A stretch of 20,592 nucleotides of DNA, taken from the NCBI GenBank assembly GCA_051884615.1, contig JBJEVT010000011.1, positions 1 through 20,592 of the forward strand, in the 5' to 3' direction. The position numbers were made by a program, and so were the translations under genes. The notes under the pieces are model-generated. The model saw only the letters and a program-made list of their open reading frames with translations. It did not search any database and was not told where the DNA came from. The stretch comes from UBA1724 sp051884615 (GTDB lineage Bacteria; Verrucomicrobiota; Lentisphaeria; Oligosphaerales; Oligosphaeraceae). Shown here piece by piece: positions 1-7,629 of the stretch (position 1 is its first letter; each line of letters begins with the position of its first letter).

Positions 1-773
1 CACAGGAAGTTCTCCACGCCCTGGGGGAGGCCGTAGCGGAGGAGCTTCAGGAACTTCTCGGGATCCAGGAGGGGGCTTTGCTTCTCCCGGAACTGGGGCT
101 CCCGGCGGCGGCGCTGGAATTGGAGGGCCAGGACGGAGACCATGGAGGCGCCGGCCAGCAGGGTGCCCATGGCGGCGCCGTCCAGTCCCAGGGCGGGGCA
201 TCCGAAATGGCCGAAGATCAGAATCCAGTTGGCCACCACGTTCACCAGGAGGGCGACGCTGTTGGCGAGGAGGATGACCCGGGTCTTTCCGATGCCGGTG
301 AAGAAGGAGGCGAAGGAGAAGCGGAGGAGGGAGAGGAGGGAGCCGAAGCCCATGTACCAGTAGTATTTCGTCTCCAGGGCGGCCTCCAGCTCCGAGTGGA
401 GGCTGAAGACCTGGAGGCGCAGGAGGAGCCAATGGGCGGCCAGGGAGAGGGGATAGCTGAGGAAGGCCAGGAGGAGGGACTGGCGCACCATGCGGACGCA
501 AAAGGGCTTCTGGCCCGCCCCGTAGTATTGGGCGATGAGCGCGGAGGAGTACCCCACCATGCCCACGAAGAAGGAGGTGAGCATCCAGCTGGTGACGCCC
601 CCGCTCATGGTGGCCGCCTGGTGCACCACCCCCACCCGGGAGAGATAGAGGCGGTCCACGAACATCATCAGCATGTCGAACATGCTGGAGAGGAACATGG
701 GGAAGGCGATGGGGAGCAGCTCCAGGATGCCGCCGGGGCCCTGGAGATGTCGTTTCAGAAAGGCGTGGGTCAT
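1..773 (-). CDS. MATE-family efflux transporter, N-terminal part (runs off the left edge)
   Basis: The - strand is open from an ATG at 773 to the window edge, giving about 257 residues. It encodes a polytopic membrane protein of the MATE/NorM type, a family that exports drugs or metabolites by exchange with Na+ or H+. After a short basic start come hydrophobic helices in the MATE pattern: a first helix ending in VDRLYLSRVG, a second with WMLTSFFVGMVGYSSALIAQ and the polar run YYGAGQKP, then more helices including VNVVANWILIFG followed by GLDGAAMGTLLAG, which is typical of the middle of MATE N-lobes. The last residues seen lie in the cytoplasmic linker before the second lobe (LLRYGLPQGVENF). 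The start is supported by an AGGA about 12 bases upstream. A terminator-like hairpin ends only 16 bases upstream of the ATG, so expression may depend on read-through from the HIRAN gene or on a promoter inside that hairpin region. The family call is firm; the substrate is unknown. Confidence 0.88.
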   Translation of the reverse strand, partial: MTHAFLKRHLQGPGGILELLPIAFPMFLSSMFDMLMMFVDRLYLSRVGVVHQAATMSGGVTSWMLTSFFVGMVGYSSALIAQYYGAGQKPFCVRMVRQSLLLAFLSYPLSLAAHWLLLRLQVFSLHSELEAALETKYYWYMGFGSLLSLLRFSFASFFTGIGKTRVILLANSVALLVNVVANWILIFGHFGCPALGLDGAAMGTLLAGASMVSVLALQFQRRRREPQFREKQSPLLDPEKFLKLLRYGLPQGVENFL

Positions 774-788
774 GGGAAGGATTCCTGG

Positions 789-834
789 AAAAAAGTGTGT
801 TCTCCCCCCCTGGGAGTCGCTTTGCGGGGGGGAG
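789..834 (-). terminator. intrinsic terminator after the HIRAN gene
   Basis: Read on the - strand, a perfect 9-bp stem (CTCCCCCCC pairing with GGGGGGGAG at 802-810 and 826-834) closes a 15-base loop. Seven bases later comes a run of six T (794-789). It would end the transcript of the ABC/J-domain/HIRAN operon. It lies 16 bases before the MATE ATG, so it could also act as an attenuator for that gene. A 10-bp perfect tandem repeat (CCCGGGCGGG twice, 845-864) lies between it and the HIRAN stop. Confidence 0.6.
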
Positions 835-886
835 ATGCGGCGTGCCCGGGCGGGCCCGGGCGGGAAGGGGGGGGGGACGCCTGGCG

Positions 887-1285
887 CTATACGTCCTGCA
901 TATAGGTGCGGATGACGATCCGCACATAGTCTCCCAGCTGAGACTTGTCCTCCACTTTGCCGAAGAGGCATTTCCCGGCGTCCATAAGCCTGGCCAGCAC
1001 CTCGTTCTTCTCCCGGGGGACATAGCCGATTTTCTCCCCCTTGTCGTTGAGGATGAGGATGGCCAGGGAATCCGCGGGATTCTCCGCCTCCCGCCGGAAT
1101 TGCACCAGGGAGCCGGGGAGGACGTCCTGGGTGCGCTCCCGGATCTCCGGCACATGGGAGGTGCCCGCAATCCGGCATTCCATCAGGAATATCTCCTTCA
1201 GGAAAGGCATGGGCACTCCCCCGGGCTGCTGGAAAAGCTGGGCGATCCGGCTCCAGTTCTTCTGGGAAATCAGACCTTGGTCCAT
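887..1285 (-). CDS. small stand-alone HIRAN-domain protein
   Basis: This is a 132-residue protein, nearly all of it one HIRAN domain (about residues 33-120). In sequence order it has IAGTSHV, then a basic strand (LPGSLVQFRREAENPADSLA), then GEKIGYVPREKNEVLARL, then a C-terminal strand. This is the family's usual order of an opening strand, an ENPxD(S/A)xAI core and an IGYVPxxxN end. HIRAN domains are best known as the DNA 3'-end binding part of HLTF/Rad5 helicases, but bacteria also carry short free forms of unknown role. No helicase or nuclease part is attached. The ATG is preceded by AAGGGA at a reasonable distance, and the gene begins 13 bp after the J-domain gene stops, so the two are almost certainly co-transcribed. 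Substrate and function are not known; a DNA or damaged-end recognition role is only inference from the family. Confidence 0.82.
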   Translation of the reverse strand: MDQGLISQKNWSRIAQLFQQPGGVPMPFLKEIFLMECRIAGTSHVPEIRERTQDVLPGSLVQFRREAENPADSLAILILNDKGEKIGYVPREKNEVLARLMDAGKCLFGKVEDKSQLGDYVRIVIRTYMQDV

Positions 1286-1298
1286 GACGAAAAATCCC

Positions 1299-2138
1299 TT
1301 AGGGGGAGGGGAAGGCCGCCAGCCGTGCCGTCAGGTCGTCCCGGTATTGTCTCTGCTCCTTGACCATTTCCTCCAGCTGCCTCCGGCGTTCCCGGCATTT
1401 TTCCTCGTCCTCCAGGAGTTCCTGGTAGGTGAAGGGCGGGCGGGAGCGCAATTCCCGGAGGGAGTTCTCCAGGGCCTGGATTTTCTTCTCCTGCTTCTGG
1501 ATCTTGTCATCCAGCTCCGCGGGGGGCGGGGGCGGCAGGACTTCGCATTGCTGCAGGAAAAATTCCACGGTGTCCGCCAGGAGGCGCAGGGCGGGAAGAT
1601 CCACGTTCCGGTAGGCTTCCTGGATGCGGTTCCAAAGGGTTGCGGACTTGGCGGCGATTTCGGGGTGCAGGTCGGGGTGGAGGCGCTTCACCAGGGCGCG
1701 GTAGAGGGAGCGGAATTCCTCCGCCTCCTCCCGGGAGAGGCGGGGACTGCGGAGCAGGGCCTCGTCTTCCTGTAGCTTCTCCCACCGCTTCTTCACCTCC
1801 TCCTGATAGGCGGCGAACTCCTGGTCCAGAAGCTTCTCCACCTCCTGGGGACGGGGCGCCTGCCCGTGGTTGACCGCCGCCTGGTACAGGGCGATCTTCC
1901 GGCGCAACCGAAGACATTCCACCTGAAGAAGATACAGGTGGAATTCCAGCTGGCCGAAGAGGGAATGGTATTGCGCCTGAAGGCTTTTCGCCCGATGCTC
2001 CCGCCAGTCCTCGTATTCCTCCAGGAGCCCGGCGTATTGGCGGAGGAGGCTTTGGAGGCGAAGACGCTTTTCCCGGATTTCCGGGTGCAGCGTCAGCGCC
2101 TGCCCGCCTCTCCGGGATGGGGAGAGACGACGGGGCAT
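1299..2138 (-). CDS. coiled-coil protein with a central J-domain (DnaJ-like)
   Basis: This 279-residue protein has a long helical, charged N-terminal half (about 17-125), a J-domain-like segment (about 128-190) and a C-terminal coiled coil (about 208-270, rich in Glu, Lys, Arg and Gln). The J segment contains FRSLYRALVKRLHPDLHP, with the diagnostic HPD tripeptide at 154-156 that stimulates Hsp70 ATPase in DnaJ proteins. There are no Gly/Phe or zinc-finger regions, so it is a class III-type J protein and not DnaJ itself. It starts 3 bp after the ABC ATPase stop (AAGGTG about 10 bases upstream), which implies translational coupling, and it is followed 13 bp later by the HIRAN gene. A role as an Hsp70 co-chaperone for a specific client is plausible; the client is not evident. 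A short proline-rich linker (PPPPPAE) precedes the last coiled coil. Confidence 0.75.
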   Translation of the reverse strand: MPRRLSPSRRGGQALTLHPEIREKRLRLQSLLRQYAGLLEEYEDWREHRAKSLQAQYHSLFGQLEFHLYLLQVECLRLRRKIALYQAAVNHGQAPRPQEVEKLLDQEFAAYQEEVKKRWEKLQEDEALLRSPRLSREEAEEFRSLYRALVKRLHPDLHPEIAAKSATLWNRIQEAYRNVDLPALRLLADTVEFFLQQCEVLPPPPPAELDDKIQKQEKKIQALENSLRELRSRPPFTYQELLEDEEKCRERRRQLEEMVKEQRQYRDDLTARLAAFPSP

Positions 2139-2141
2139 GGG

Positions 2142-2930
2142 CTACAGCACCTTGGAGAGGAAGTCCTTGAGGCGGGGATGGGTGGGATGGGAGAAGAACT
2201 CCTCGGGAGTCCCCTGCTCCTTCAGCATCCCCTCGTCCATGAAACACACCCGCGTGCCCACTTCCCGGGCGAAGCCCATCTCGTGGGTCACCACCACCAT
2301 GGTCATGCCTGCCAACGCCAGCTCCTTCATCAGGGAGAGCACTTCCCCCACCATCTCGGGGTCCAGGGCGCTGGTGGGCTCGTCAAAGAGCATCACCTCC
2401 GGCTGCATGGCCAGCGCCCGGACGATGGCCACGCGCTGCTTCTGGCCGCCGGAGAGCATCCCGGGATATTCGTGGGCTTTTTCGGGGAGGCCGATGCGGC
2501 GCAGAAGGCCCATGGCCACCTCCCGCGCCTCCGCCGCCTTCATGAGGCCGGTCTGCACCGGGGCAAGGGTGATGTTCTCCAGGATGGTCTTGTGGGGGAA
2601 GAGGTTGAAGTGCTGGAAGACCATGCCCATGCGACGGCGCAGGGAATCCACCCGGCACTTGGGATTGGTGATCTCCTCCCCGTGGACGAAGATCCGGCCG
2701 CTGGTGGGGGTCTCCAGCAGATTCAGGCACCGGAGATAGGTGGACTTGCCGGAGCCGGAGGGCCCGATGACCACCACCTTCTCCCCGCGGCGCACCACGT
2801 CGTCAATCCCCTGGAGCACCTTGTGCTCCCCGAAGGATTTGTGGAGGCCCTCCACCAGGATGACCACGTCGGAGGAGGGAACGCCCTCCCGCGGCTGGCC
2901 GCTCTTGCTCATCTTCTCTTTGCTTTGCAT
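2142..2930 (-). CDS. glnQ: polar amino-acid ABC transporter ATP-binding protein (GlnQ/HisP/ArtP family)
   Basis: This 262-residue protein is the ATPase that drives uptake of a polar amino acid together with the permease and lipoprotein encoded just upstream. All nucleotide-binding motifs are present: Walker A GPSGSGKST (about 56-64), a Q-loop in MVFQHFNLFPH (Q106), signature LSGGQKQRV (159-167), Walker B VMLFDEPTSALDP with D183/E184, and the switch His in VTHEMGF (H216). FQHFNLFPHKT followed by ENITLAPV is characteristic of the PAAT subfamily. The first ~22 residues precede the conserved domain and are poorly conserved in type, so an internal start is possible. The chosen ATG has AGGAG about 8 bases upstream. 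It lies 25 bp after the permease gene. The family is certain; the substrate, and hence the exact symbol, is not. Confidence 0.93.
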   Translation of the reverse strand: MQSKEKMSKSGQPREGVPSSDVVILVEGLHKSFGEHKVLQGIDDVVRRGEKVVVIGPSGSGKSTYLRCLNLLETPTSGRIFVHGEEITNPKCRVDSLRRRMGMVFQHFNLFPHKTILENITLAPVQTGLMKAAEAREVAMGLLRRIGLPEKAHEYPGMLSGGQKQRVAIVRALAMQPEVMLFDEPTSALDPEMVGEVLSLMKELALAGMTMVVVTHEMGFAREVGTRVCFMDEGMLKEQGTPEEFFSHPTHPRLKDFLSKVL

Positions 2931-2955
2931 GTTCCCGCTCCTGCCAAAACTGCTT

Positions 2956-3735
2956 CTATTTCCGGTCGCTCTGACGCATCCGCCTCTCCAGACGCTTCTG
3001 GACGGCGCTGAGCAACAGCACCAGGAGGAGATAGACCAGGGCGACGCAAATCAGGGGGAAGAAGGCGTCGAAGGTCCTCGCCCGCACCAGACCCGCCGCC
3101 TTGGTCAAGTCCACGATGGCGATGTAGCCCACGATGGAGGTCTCCTTCAACAGGGAGATGAACTCGTTGCCCAGGGCCGGCAGGACGTTCTTCAGCGCCT
3201 GGGGAAGCACGATGAGGCGCATGGTGGTCCAGGCGGAGAGGCCCAGGGAGCGCCCCGCCTCCGTCTGCCCCTTGTCCACCGCCATGATGCCCGCCCGGGC
3301 GATTTCCGCCACATAGGCGCCGGAGTTGACGCCGAAGCCGATGATGGCCACCAGGATGGGATTGGTGGTGGTGAGGACGACGAAGGACCAGATCATCAGC
3401 TGGACCACCACGGGGGTCCCCCGGAAGAGGGTCAGATAACATTCCGCCAGGGCGTCCATGGCCTTCAGCAGCATGTGGCGCACCCAGAAGAGGCGCCCGC
3501 TGCCCAGAAGGTTCCGGAAGGATTTCCAGAAGGGCTGGGGCTGCGCCTGGTAGACGTAGACCCGGACGATGGCGACGCTCACGCCGATGAAGACGCCCAG
3601 AAGCAGGGCGCCCACCGTGATGAGCATGGTGTTGCAGAAGCCCTGAAGGAAGATCTTGTAGCGGTCTTCCACCAGGAAGGTCCGGCAGAAGGCGTCGCTC
3701 CAGAAGGCGAGGGGGGAGGTGGTGTCGAGGGACAT
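2956..3735 (-). CDS. polar amino-acid ABC transporter permease (HisM/GlnP family)
   Basis: This 259-residue inner-membrane protein forms the channel of a PAAT-type importer. A first membrane helix lies at about 28-60. After an unusually long charged cytoplasmic stretch (about 60-95) comes the typical YLTLFRGTPVVVQLM motif (100-114), then further helices. The EAA loop that docks to the ATPase, starting EAGRSLGLSAWTTMRLIVLP, falls at about 159-178, and a last hydrophobic helix precedes a basic tail. Only one permease gene is present, so the channel is presumably a homodimer, as in GlnP-type systems. The ATG is preceded by AGGA at 6-8 bases. It lies 171 bp downstream of the binding-protein gene, across a terminator-like hairpin, and 25 bp upstream of the ATPase gene. 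The substrate cannot be read from the sequence. Confidence 0.92.
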   Translation of the reverse strand: MSLDTTSPLAFWSDAFCRTFLVEDRYKIFLQGFCNTMLITVGALLLGVFIGVSVAIVRVYVYQAQPQPFWKSFRNLLGSGRLFWVRHMLLKAMDALAECYLTLFRGTPVVVQLMIWSFVVLTTTNPILVAIIGFGVNSGAYVAEIARAGIMAVDKGQTEAGRSLGLSAWTTMRLIVLPQALKNVLPALGNEFISLLKETSIVGYIAIVDLTKAAGLVRARTFDAFFPLICVALVYLLLVLLLSAVQKRLERRMRQSDRK

Positions 3736-3767
3736 GGCGGTCCTGGACGATGACGGAGGGCGGGGAG

Positions 3768-3812
3768 AAAAAACGAAGAGGGCGGGAGGCGCGGGAAAAG
3801 CCGCACCTCCCG
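3768..3812 (-). terminator. leaky intrinsic terminator between binding protein and permease genes
   Basis: On the - strand a 12-bp stem (CGGGAGGTGCGG pairing with CCGCGCCTCCCG, with one T-G wobble) closes a 6-base loop at 3783-3812. After a mismatch it extends by three more pairs, and it is followed by a run of six T at 3773-3768. On the + strand the wobble becomes a C-A mismatch, so the element favours - strand RNA. Position inside the operon suggests partial termination, giving an excess of the periplasmic binding protein over the membrane parts, a known pattern in ABC importer operons. A second hairpin without a T run (GCCCCC/GGGGGC) lies just upstream at about 3866-3879. Confidence 0.55.
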
Positions 3813-3906
3813 TCCTGGGGGGGGGGAAGCCCTCGTCCGGCGGGGCGGAGGAGGGCGGCGCAAGCCCCCGAGGGGGCGCGGGAAGGGAATGTCGGGGATG
3901 GCCCGC

Positions 3907-4725
3907 CTACTGGGCGGACTTGGCGTCGTGTTCAGCCTTCCAGGCTTCCATGTTCCCGTTCAGGCGGCACTCGGCGATGACCTTGTTGATGACTTCCAGC
4001 AGCTCGGGGCAGCCCTTGGCGATGATGATGCCGAATTCCTCGGGCTCCTCCAGGCCGTTGCCGTCGGCCTTCACCATGGGGATGGCCTTGTAGCCGGGGT
4101 TCTTCTTGGCCAGGGAGATGGCCACCAGCTCGTCGATGACCACGGCGTCCACCTGTCCGGAGACCATGGCGACGGTGGCGTCGGGGGCGTTGTTGAAGGC
4201 CTTGGCCTCGGCGCCGGAGCCCTTCAGCAGGCCGTCGCGGATGCTGTTCTCGATCATCATGAGGCCCGTGGTGCCCTGCTGGCCGCCCACCTTCTTGCCG
4301 GCCAGATCCTCGACGGTCTTGATGGGGCTGTTCTCGGCGATGATGAGATACTGGACGGAACGGACGAAGGGGATGGAGAAGTCCACGCTCTGGGCGCGTT
4401 CCTCGGTGATGGTGAAGCCGGAGGCGCCCATGTCGGCCTTGCCGGTGATGACCGTGCCGATGATGGAGTCGAACTCGGCGGAGACGATCTCCGCCTTCAC
4501 GCCCAGCTCCGCCGCGATGGCGTTCACCAGGTCGATCTCGGCGCCGGCGACCTGGCCGTTGGCGCCCAGATACTCATAGGGGGGGAACTCGGGGTTGGTG
4601 TACACCACGATTTTTCCGGCGGCCTTGATGGCGTCCAGCCGGCTGGTGGCCTGTTTCTTGCCGCAGCTGGCGAGCATGGCGCAGCAAAGGAGGGCGGCCA
4701 GGGAGAGGGTGAGGAAGCTTTTCAT
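3907..4725 (-). CDS. amino-acid ABC transporter substrate-binding lipoprotein (SBP family 3)
   Basis: This 272-residue protein is the extracytoplasmic receptor of the ABC importer. A lipoprotein signal peptide ends in the lipobox LASC with the acylated Cys at 21, followed by GKKQAT. The mature part starts with family-3 features: AAGKIVVYTNPEFPPYEY, then GQVAGAEIDLVNAIAAELGV, then a strand ending in GFTITEERAQSVDFSIPF, whose Arg normally binds the substrate carboxylate. The hinge and second lobe follow (LAGKKVGGQQGTTG, VDAVVIDELVA, EFGIIIAKG). Length and order fit HisJ/ArtJ/GlnH-type proteins. It heads the operon. There is only a weak ribosome-binding site (CGGAAC) before the ATG, and no convincing promoter is visible in the 138 bp upstream. 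The exact ligand (basic, polar or acidic amino acid) is not determinable here. Confidence 0.94.
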   Translation of the reverse strand: MKSFLTLSLAALLCCAMLASCGKKQATSRLDAIKAAGKIVVYTNPEFPPYEYLGANGQVAGAEIDLVNAIAAELGVKAEIVSAEFDSIIGTVITGKADMGASGFTITEERAQSVDFSIPFVRSVQYLIIAENSPIKTVEDLAGKKVGGQQGTTGLMMIENSIRDGLLKGSGAEAKAFNNAPDATVAMVSGQVDAVVIDELVAISLAKKNPGYKAIPMVKADGNGLEEPEEFGIIIAKGCPELLEVINKVIAECRLNGNMEAWKAEHDAKSAQ

Positions 4726-4863
4726 GGGATGTGGGTTCCGTTCAGGTTATGGAAAGGTCGGGGCGCCGGATGTGCCGCCGCCCCGGGGGATTGAAAACGG
4801 ATTCGGCGAAAGGCGTAATGTAGTACAGTTCCGGCGATCTGGACTCCCTCCACCGGGGAAATC
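4726..4863. other. intergenic region between glycosidase and ABC operon
   Basis: These 138 bp separate two - strand genes. A 7-bp stem (CGGGGCG/CGCCCCG at 4759-4765 and 4779-4785) can form but has no proper T run, so it is at best a weak terminator for the glycosidase. Hexamers resembling -10 boxes (CATAAC, TACATT on the - strand) lack matching -35 boxes. The promoter of the ABC operon is probably here but cannot be placed. Confidence 0.3.
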
Positions 4864-7602
4864 TCACTCCATGCGGAGGAGAACGGTGGTGTTGGCCGGG
4901 AGATCCAGGACGTAATCCTGGACCTCCTCCGCCAGCACCGCCTCTTCGGGGAGGAGCTGGACCAGGCGGCACTTCCGGGGCAGCTGGAGATGGCGGGGGC
5001 CGGCCTCCTTGACATGGACGCCCAGGTAGCTCTGGTTGGCGTAGATCACCGTGTCGGGATCCGGGCAGTAGACATGGATGCCGTCCTTCCGGAAGAGTTG
5101 CTTGAGGAGCTGGGCGGGGAAGATGGGGTAGGTGGCAAGGTAGTCCCGTCCTCCCCAGGGATTCTCCTTCTCCGCCAGGACCACGTCCTGGTCGATGAAG
5201 AGGATGGGGGCGGCGTCGGGGTCCTGGATGGCCAGGGCGGGGAAGAGGCGGGGCACTTCCCGGAAGGGGCTGGTGGCGAGGGTGCCGTCGGCGTATTTCA
5301 CGGTGGGGACGGGGGCGGCCCAGTAGGTTTCCCGGAGGGAGAATCCGGTGAGCTCCTCCATGAAGGAGAGCCCCGCCCCCTGGATTTCATCCAGCCATCC
5401 GGCGTGATGGAGCCAGAAGAGGGTCTTTCCCTTGCGGCGCAGGGCCTGCGCCTGTTCCACCAGGGCGGGGGTGTGGCGCACCTGGTTGGCGAAGAGATAG
5501 AACTGGTAGTCGGGGAGCGCGGGGTTGTCCAGGTCGGAGGAGAGGATGACGTCGTAGGGCACTCCCGCCTGGGAGAGCTCGGCGCAGAGGCGGTCGGCGG
5601 CCACGCTGTCTCCCCGGACCTTATCGGAGCTCTGGTAGCAGACGGACTCCATGTCCACCACCATGGCCACCTTCGCCACTCCGGTGCAGTCGTAGGGGGC
5701 TTCCCAGATGCCCCGCAGCTTCTTCAGGTATTCTCCCACCAGGGGCGCCTGGTACCAGCCGCGGCCGAAGTCGAAATACCAGAAGCCGCTGCGCTGGCAG
5801 AGGGCCTGGGCGAAGTCCCGTGCCAGGAGGGGGATGGTTTCCTCGGGGGTGCGGGTGTAGCAGTGGTTGCTGACGCCGTAGGTGGTTTCATGGGTGCGGG
5901 TGTCCGCCTCCACCATGTGGAGCTTGTTTCGCAGGGGATAGCTGTGGGGGATGCCCCGGTAGAACTGGGCCTGGCCGTAGTCCCGGTTCCACTGTCCGTA
6001 GGGCGGCGGGGAGGAGGTGAAATCCACATAGGGGCTGTCCAGCACCTTCTGGAGGAAGGGGTGCTGTCCCACGGCGGGATAGGGCATGCCGAAGAAGTAC
6101 CCGTAGAAATTGCCCACCAGTTTCCTTCCCTGGCAGGCCTCCTTGATGACCTTGTCGCCCTGGAGGAGCAGATTGACGGTGACCTGGGTGATGCAGTTGA
6201 CCGTGTCCAGCGCCTGGATGTCCTTCACGGGGTCGTAGAGGGTGTTGCCGGCGGGGTTCTTCCGGTCCTGGAAGGGGGCCATGATGGCGGTCTCCAGGGT
6301 GACGTCCTGGCGTCCCCACGCCTTCTGCAGGGCCTGGTCGGTGCCGTATTTTTCCCGGAGGAACTGCTGGAAGCGGCGGCGCATGGGCTGGGAGTCGTCG
6401 GGGCCGAACGCCATGCCGTAGTAGTGCCATTCCATGTAGATGCCCAGGTCGAAACGGTATCCGAAGACCCGCTTGCTCCAGGGCTGGGACTCCACATACT
6501 TCACCAGGGCGTCCAGGAACTGGAAGAGGTCCTTCTGGTAGAGTTCGCTGGCGAAGGAGGGGGCGATGTATTTTCCGGCGTTGTCCCCCCGGGTGAGCTC
6601 GCCCTCGGGGGAGAGGTAGACGATCTGCTCTTCGGGATGGGCGGCCAGCCACCAGTCGGGGGTGTTCCGGCAGTCGATGTCGAAGAGGAAGCGCACGTCG
6701 GGCTCCAGGACCAGGGCGTCGTAGGGCCAGAAATCCATGCAGGAGAAATCATACTGGCCGGGCCCCTTCCAGACCTTGTTGATGCTGGTTCCCATGATCT
6801 GCAGATCCAGGCGGGCGTCCCGGAAATTGGAGACGCTGCGGACGAAGGCCTCGTTGTTCAGATCCTGGTAGTTGTGGCAGCTGTAGAGGATGGCGGGATA
6901 GAGGGTCTCGCCGATGCGGATCATGGGGAGGCCGCGGGAATATTCCACGGAGGCGTCGGAAGCCTCCTCCTCCGCCAGCTGGGCCCTGAGGGCGCTGTGC
7001 TTCTCCAACCGGAGCTCCCTCGCCCGGCGGCGGGCGGTCTCCTCCTGATGGCCGAAGAGGGGCTCCAGGTCGAACTGGGCCGCCCAGGGATAGCTGGTCG
7101 CGTCTCCCTGCGGGAGGGGGGCGACGGCGGTCTCCATGCCCCCTTCCTCCGGGGCCTCCCGGGAGCACAGCCAGGTCTCCGGCTGGGTGAACACCTCCTG
7201 GATGCCGCCGTCCTTCCGGAGAATGGTCAGCTTGCAGATGACGCCGCCGGGGCCGCCCTTGTTGATGTTCTGGAAGACCATGCGGTGCCGACCCGGCGTC
7301 AGCAGGGCGGTGACATCCGCCTCGTAGGAGAGGATGGACTTCTCGGGATTGGCGGGCTGGCGGACATCCGCCACCGTCCTGCCGTCCACCGTGAGGACGC
7401 CGGCGTCGTCCACATGATAGTTGACGCGCACCCGGACCGCGTCCTGGGGGATTTCCACCTCGGTCCAGAAATAGCGGGGTTTCATGACGCCCTCCTTGTC
7501 CTCCTCGGGATAGTGGAGCCAGAGGGGACGCAGGGGAGTCTGGGCGGCGAGAGTGGTCACCAGGAACCACAGCATGGTCAGGGCGAGGAGAGCGCGTTTC
7601 AT
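4864..7602 (-). CDS. secreted GH42-like glycoside hydrolase (beta-galactosidase-like, clan GH-A type)
   Basis: This 912-residue protein opens with a Sec signal peptide (MKRALLALTMLWFLVTTLAA, likely cleaved before Gln21). Residues about 25-135 form a beta-sandwich-type domain (NYHVDDAGVLTVDGRTVADV, then GRHRMVFQNINKGGPGG), as found ahead of many glycosidases. A TIM-barrel-like catalytic region spans about 225-620. FGYRFDLGIYMEWHYYGMAF holds a candidate acid/base Glu (E391), and KLHMVEADTRTHETTYGVSN holds a candidate nucleophile Glu (E565), in the order and spacing expected of GH42-like enzymes. A flavodoxin-like domain typical of the GH42 middle region follows (VAKVAMVVDMESV, then DVILSSDLDNPALPDYQFYL), with a small C-terminal beta domain. 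The product is probably exported and acts on plant or host glycans. It lies 27 bp downstream of an MFS gene. The exact family and substrate are uncertain, and the catalytic residues are assigned by pattern only. Confidence 0.72.
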   Translation of the reverse strand: MKRALLALTMLWFLVTTLAAQTPLRPLWLHYPEEDKEGVMKPRYFWTEVEIPQDAVRVRVNYHVDDAGVLTVDGRTVADVRQPANPEKSILSYEADVTALLTPGRHRMVFQNINKGGPGGVICKLTILRKDGGIQEVFTQPETWLCSREAPEEGGMETAVAPLPQGDATSYPWAAQFDLEPLFGHQEETARRRARELRLEKHSALRAQLAEEEASDASVEYSRGLPMIRIGETLYPAILYSCHNYQDLNNEAFVRSVSNFRDARLDLQIMGTSINKVWKGPGQYDFSCMDFWPYDALVLEPDVRFLFDIDCRNTPDWWLAAHPEEQIVYLSPEGELTRGDNAGKYIAPSFASELYQKDLFQFLDALVKYVESQPWSKRVFGYRFDLGIYMEWHYYGMAFGPDDSQPMRRRFQQFLREKYGTDQALQKAWGRQDVTLETAIMAPFQDRKNPAGNTLYDPVKDIQALDTVNCITQVTVNLLLQGDKVIKEACQGRKLVGNFYGYFFGMPYPAVGQHPFLQKVLDSPYVDFTSSPPPYGQWNRDYGQAQFYRGIPHSYPLRNKLHMVEADTRTHETTYGVSNHCYTRTPEETIPLLARDFAQALCQRSGFWYFDFGRGWYQAPLVGEYLKKLRGIWEAPYDCTGVAKVAMVVDMESVCYQSSDKVRGDSVAADRLCAELSQAGVPYDVILSSDLDNPALPDYQFYLFANQVRHTPALVEQAQALRRKGKTLFWLHHAGWLDEIQGAGLSFMEELTGFSLRETYWAAPVPTVKYADGTLATSPFREVPRLFPALAIQDPDAAPILFIDQDVVLAEKENPWGGRDYLATYPIFPAQLLKQLFRKDGIHVYCPDPDTVIYANQSYLGVHVKEAGPRHLQLPRKCRLVQLLPEEAVLAEEVQDYVLDLPANTTVLLRME

Positions 7603-7629
7603 GGTGTCTGGATCAGGTTGGGGGGGGCT

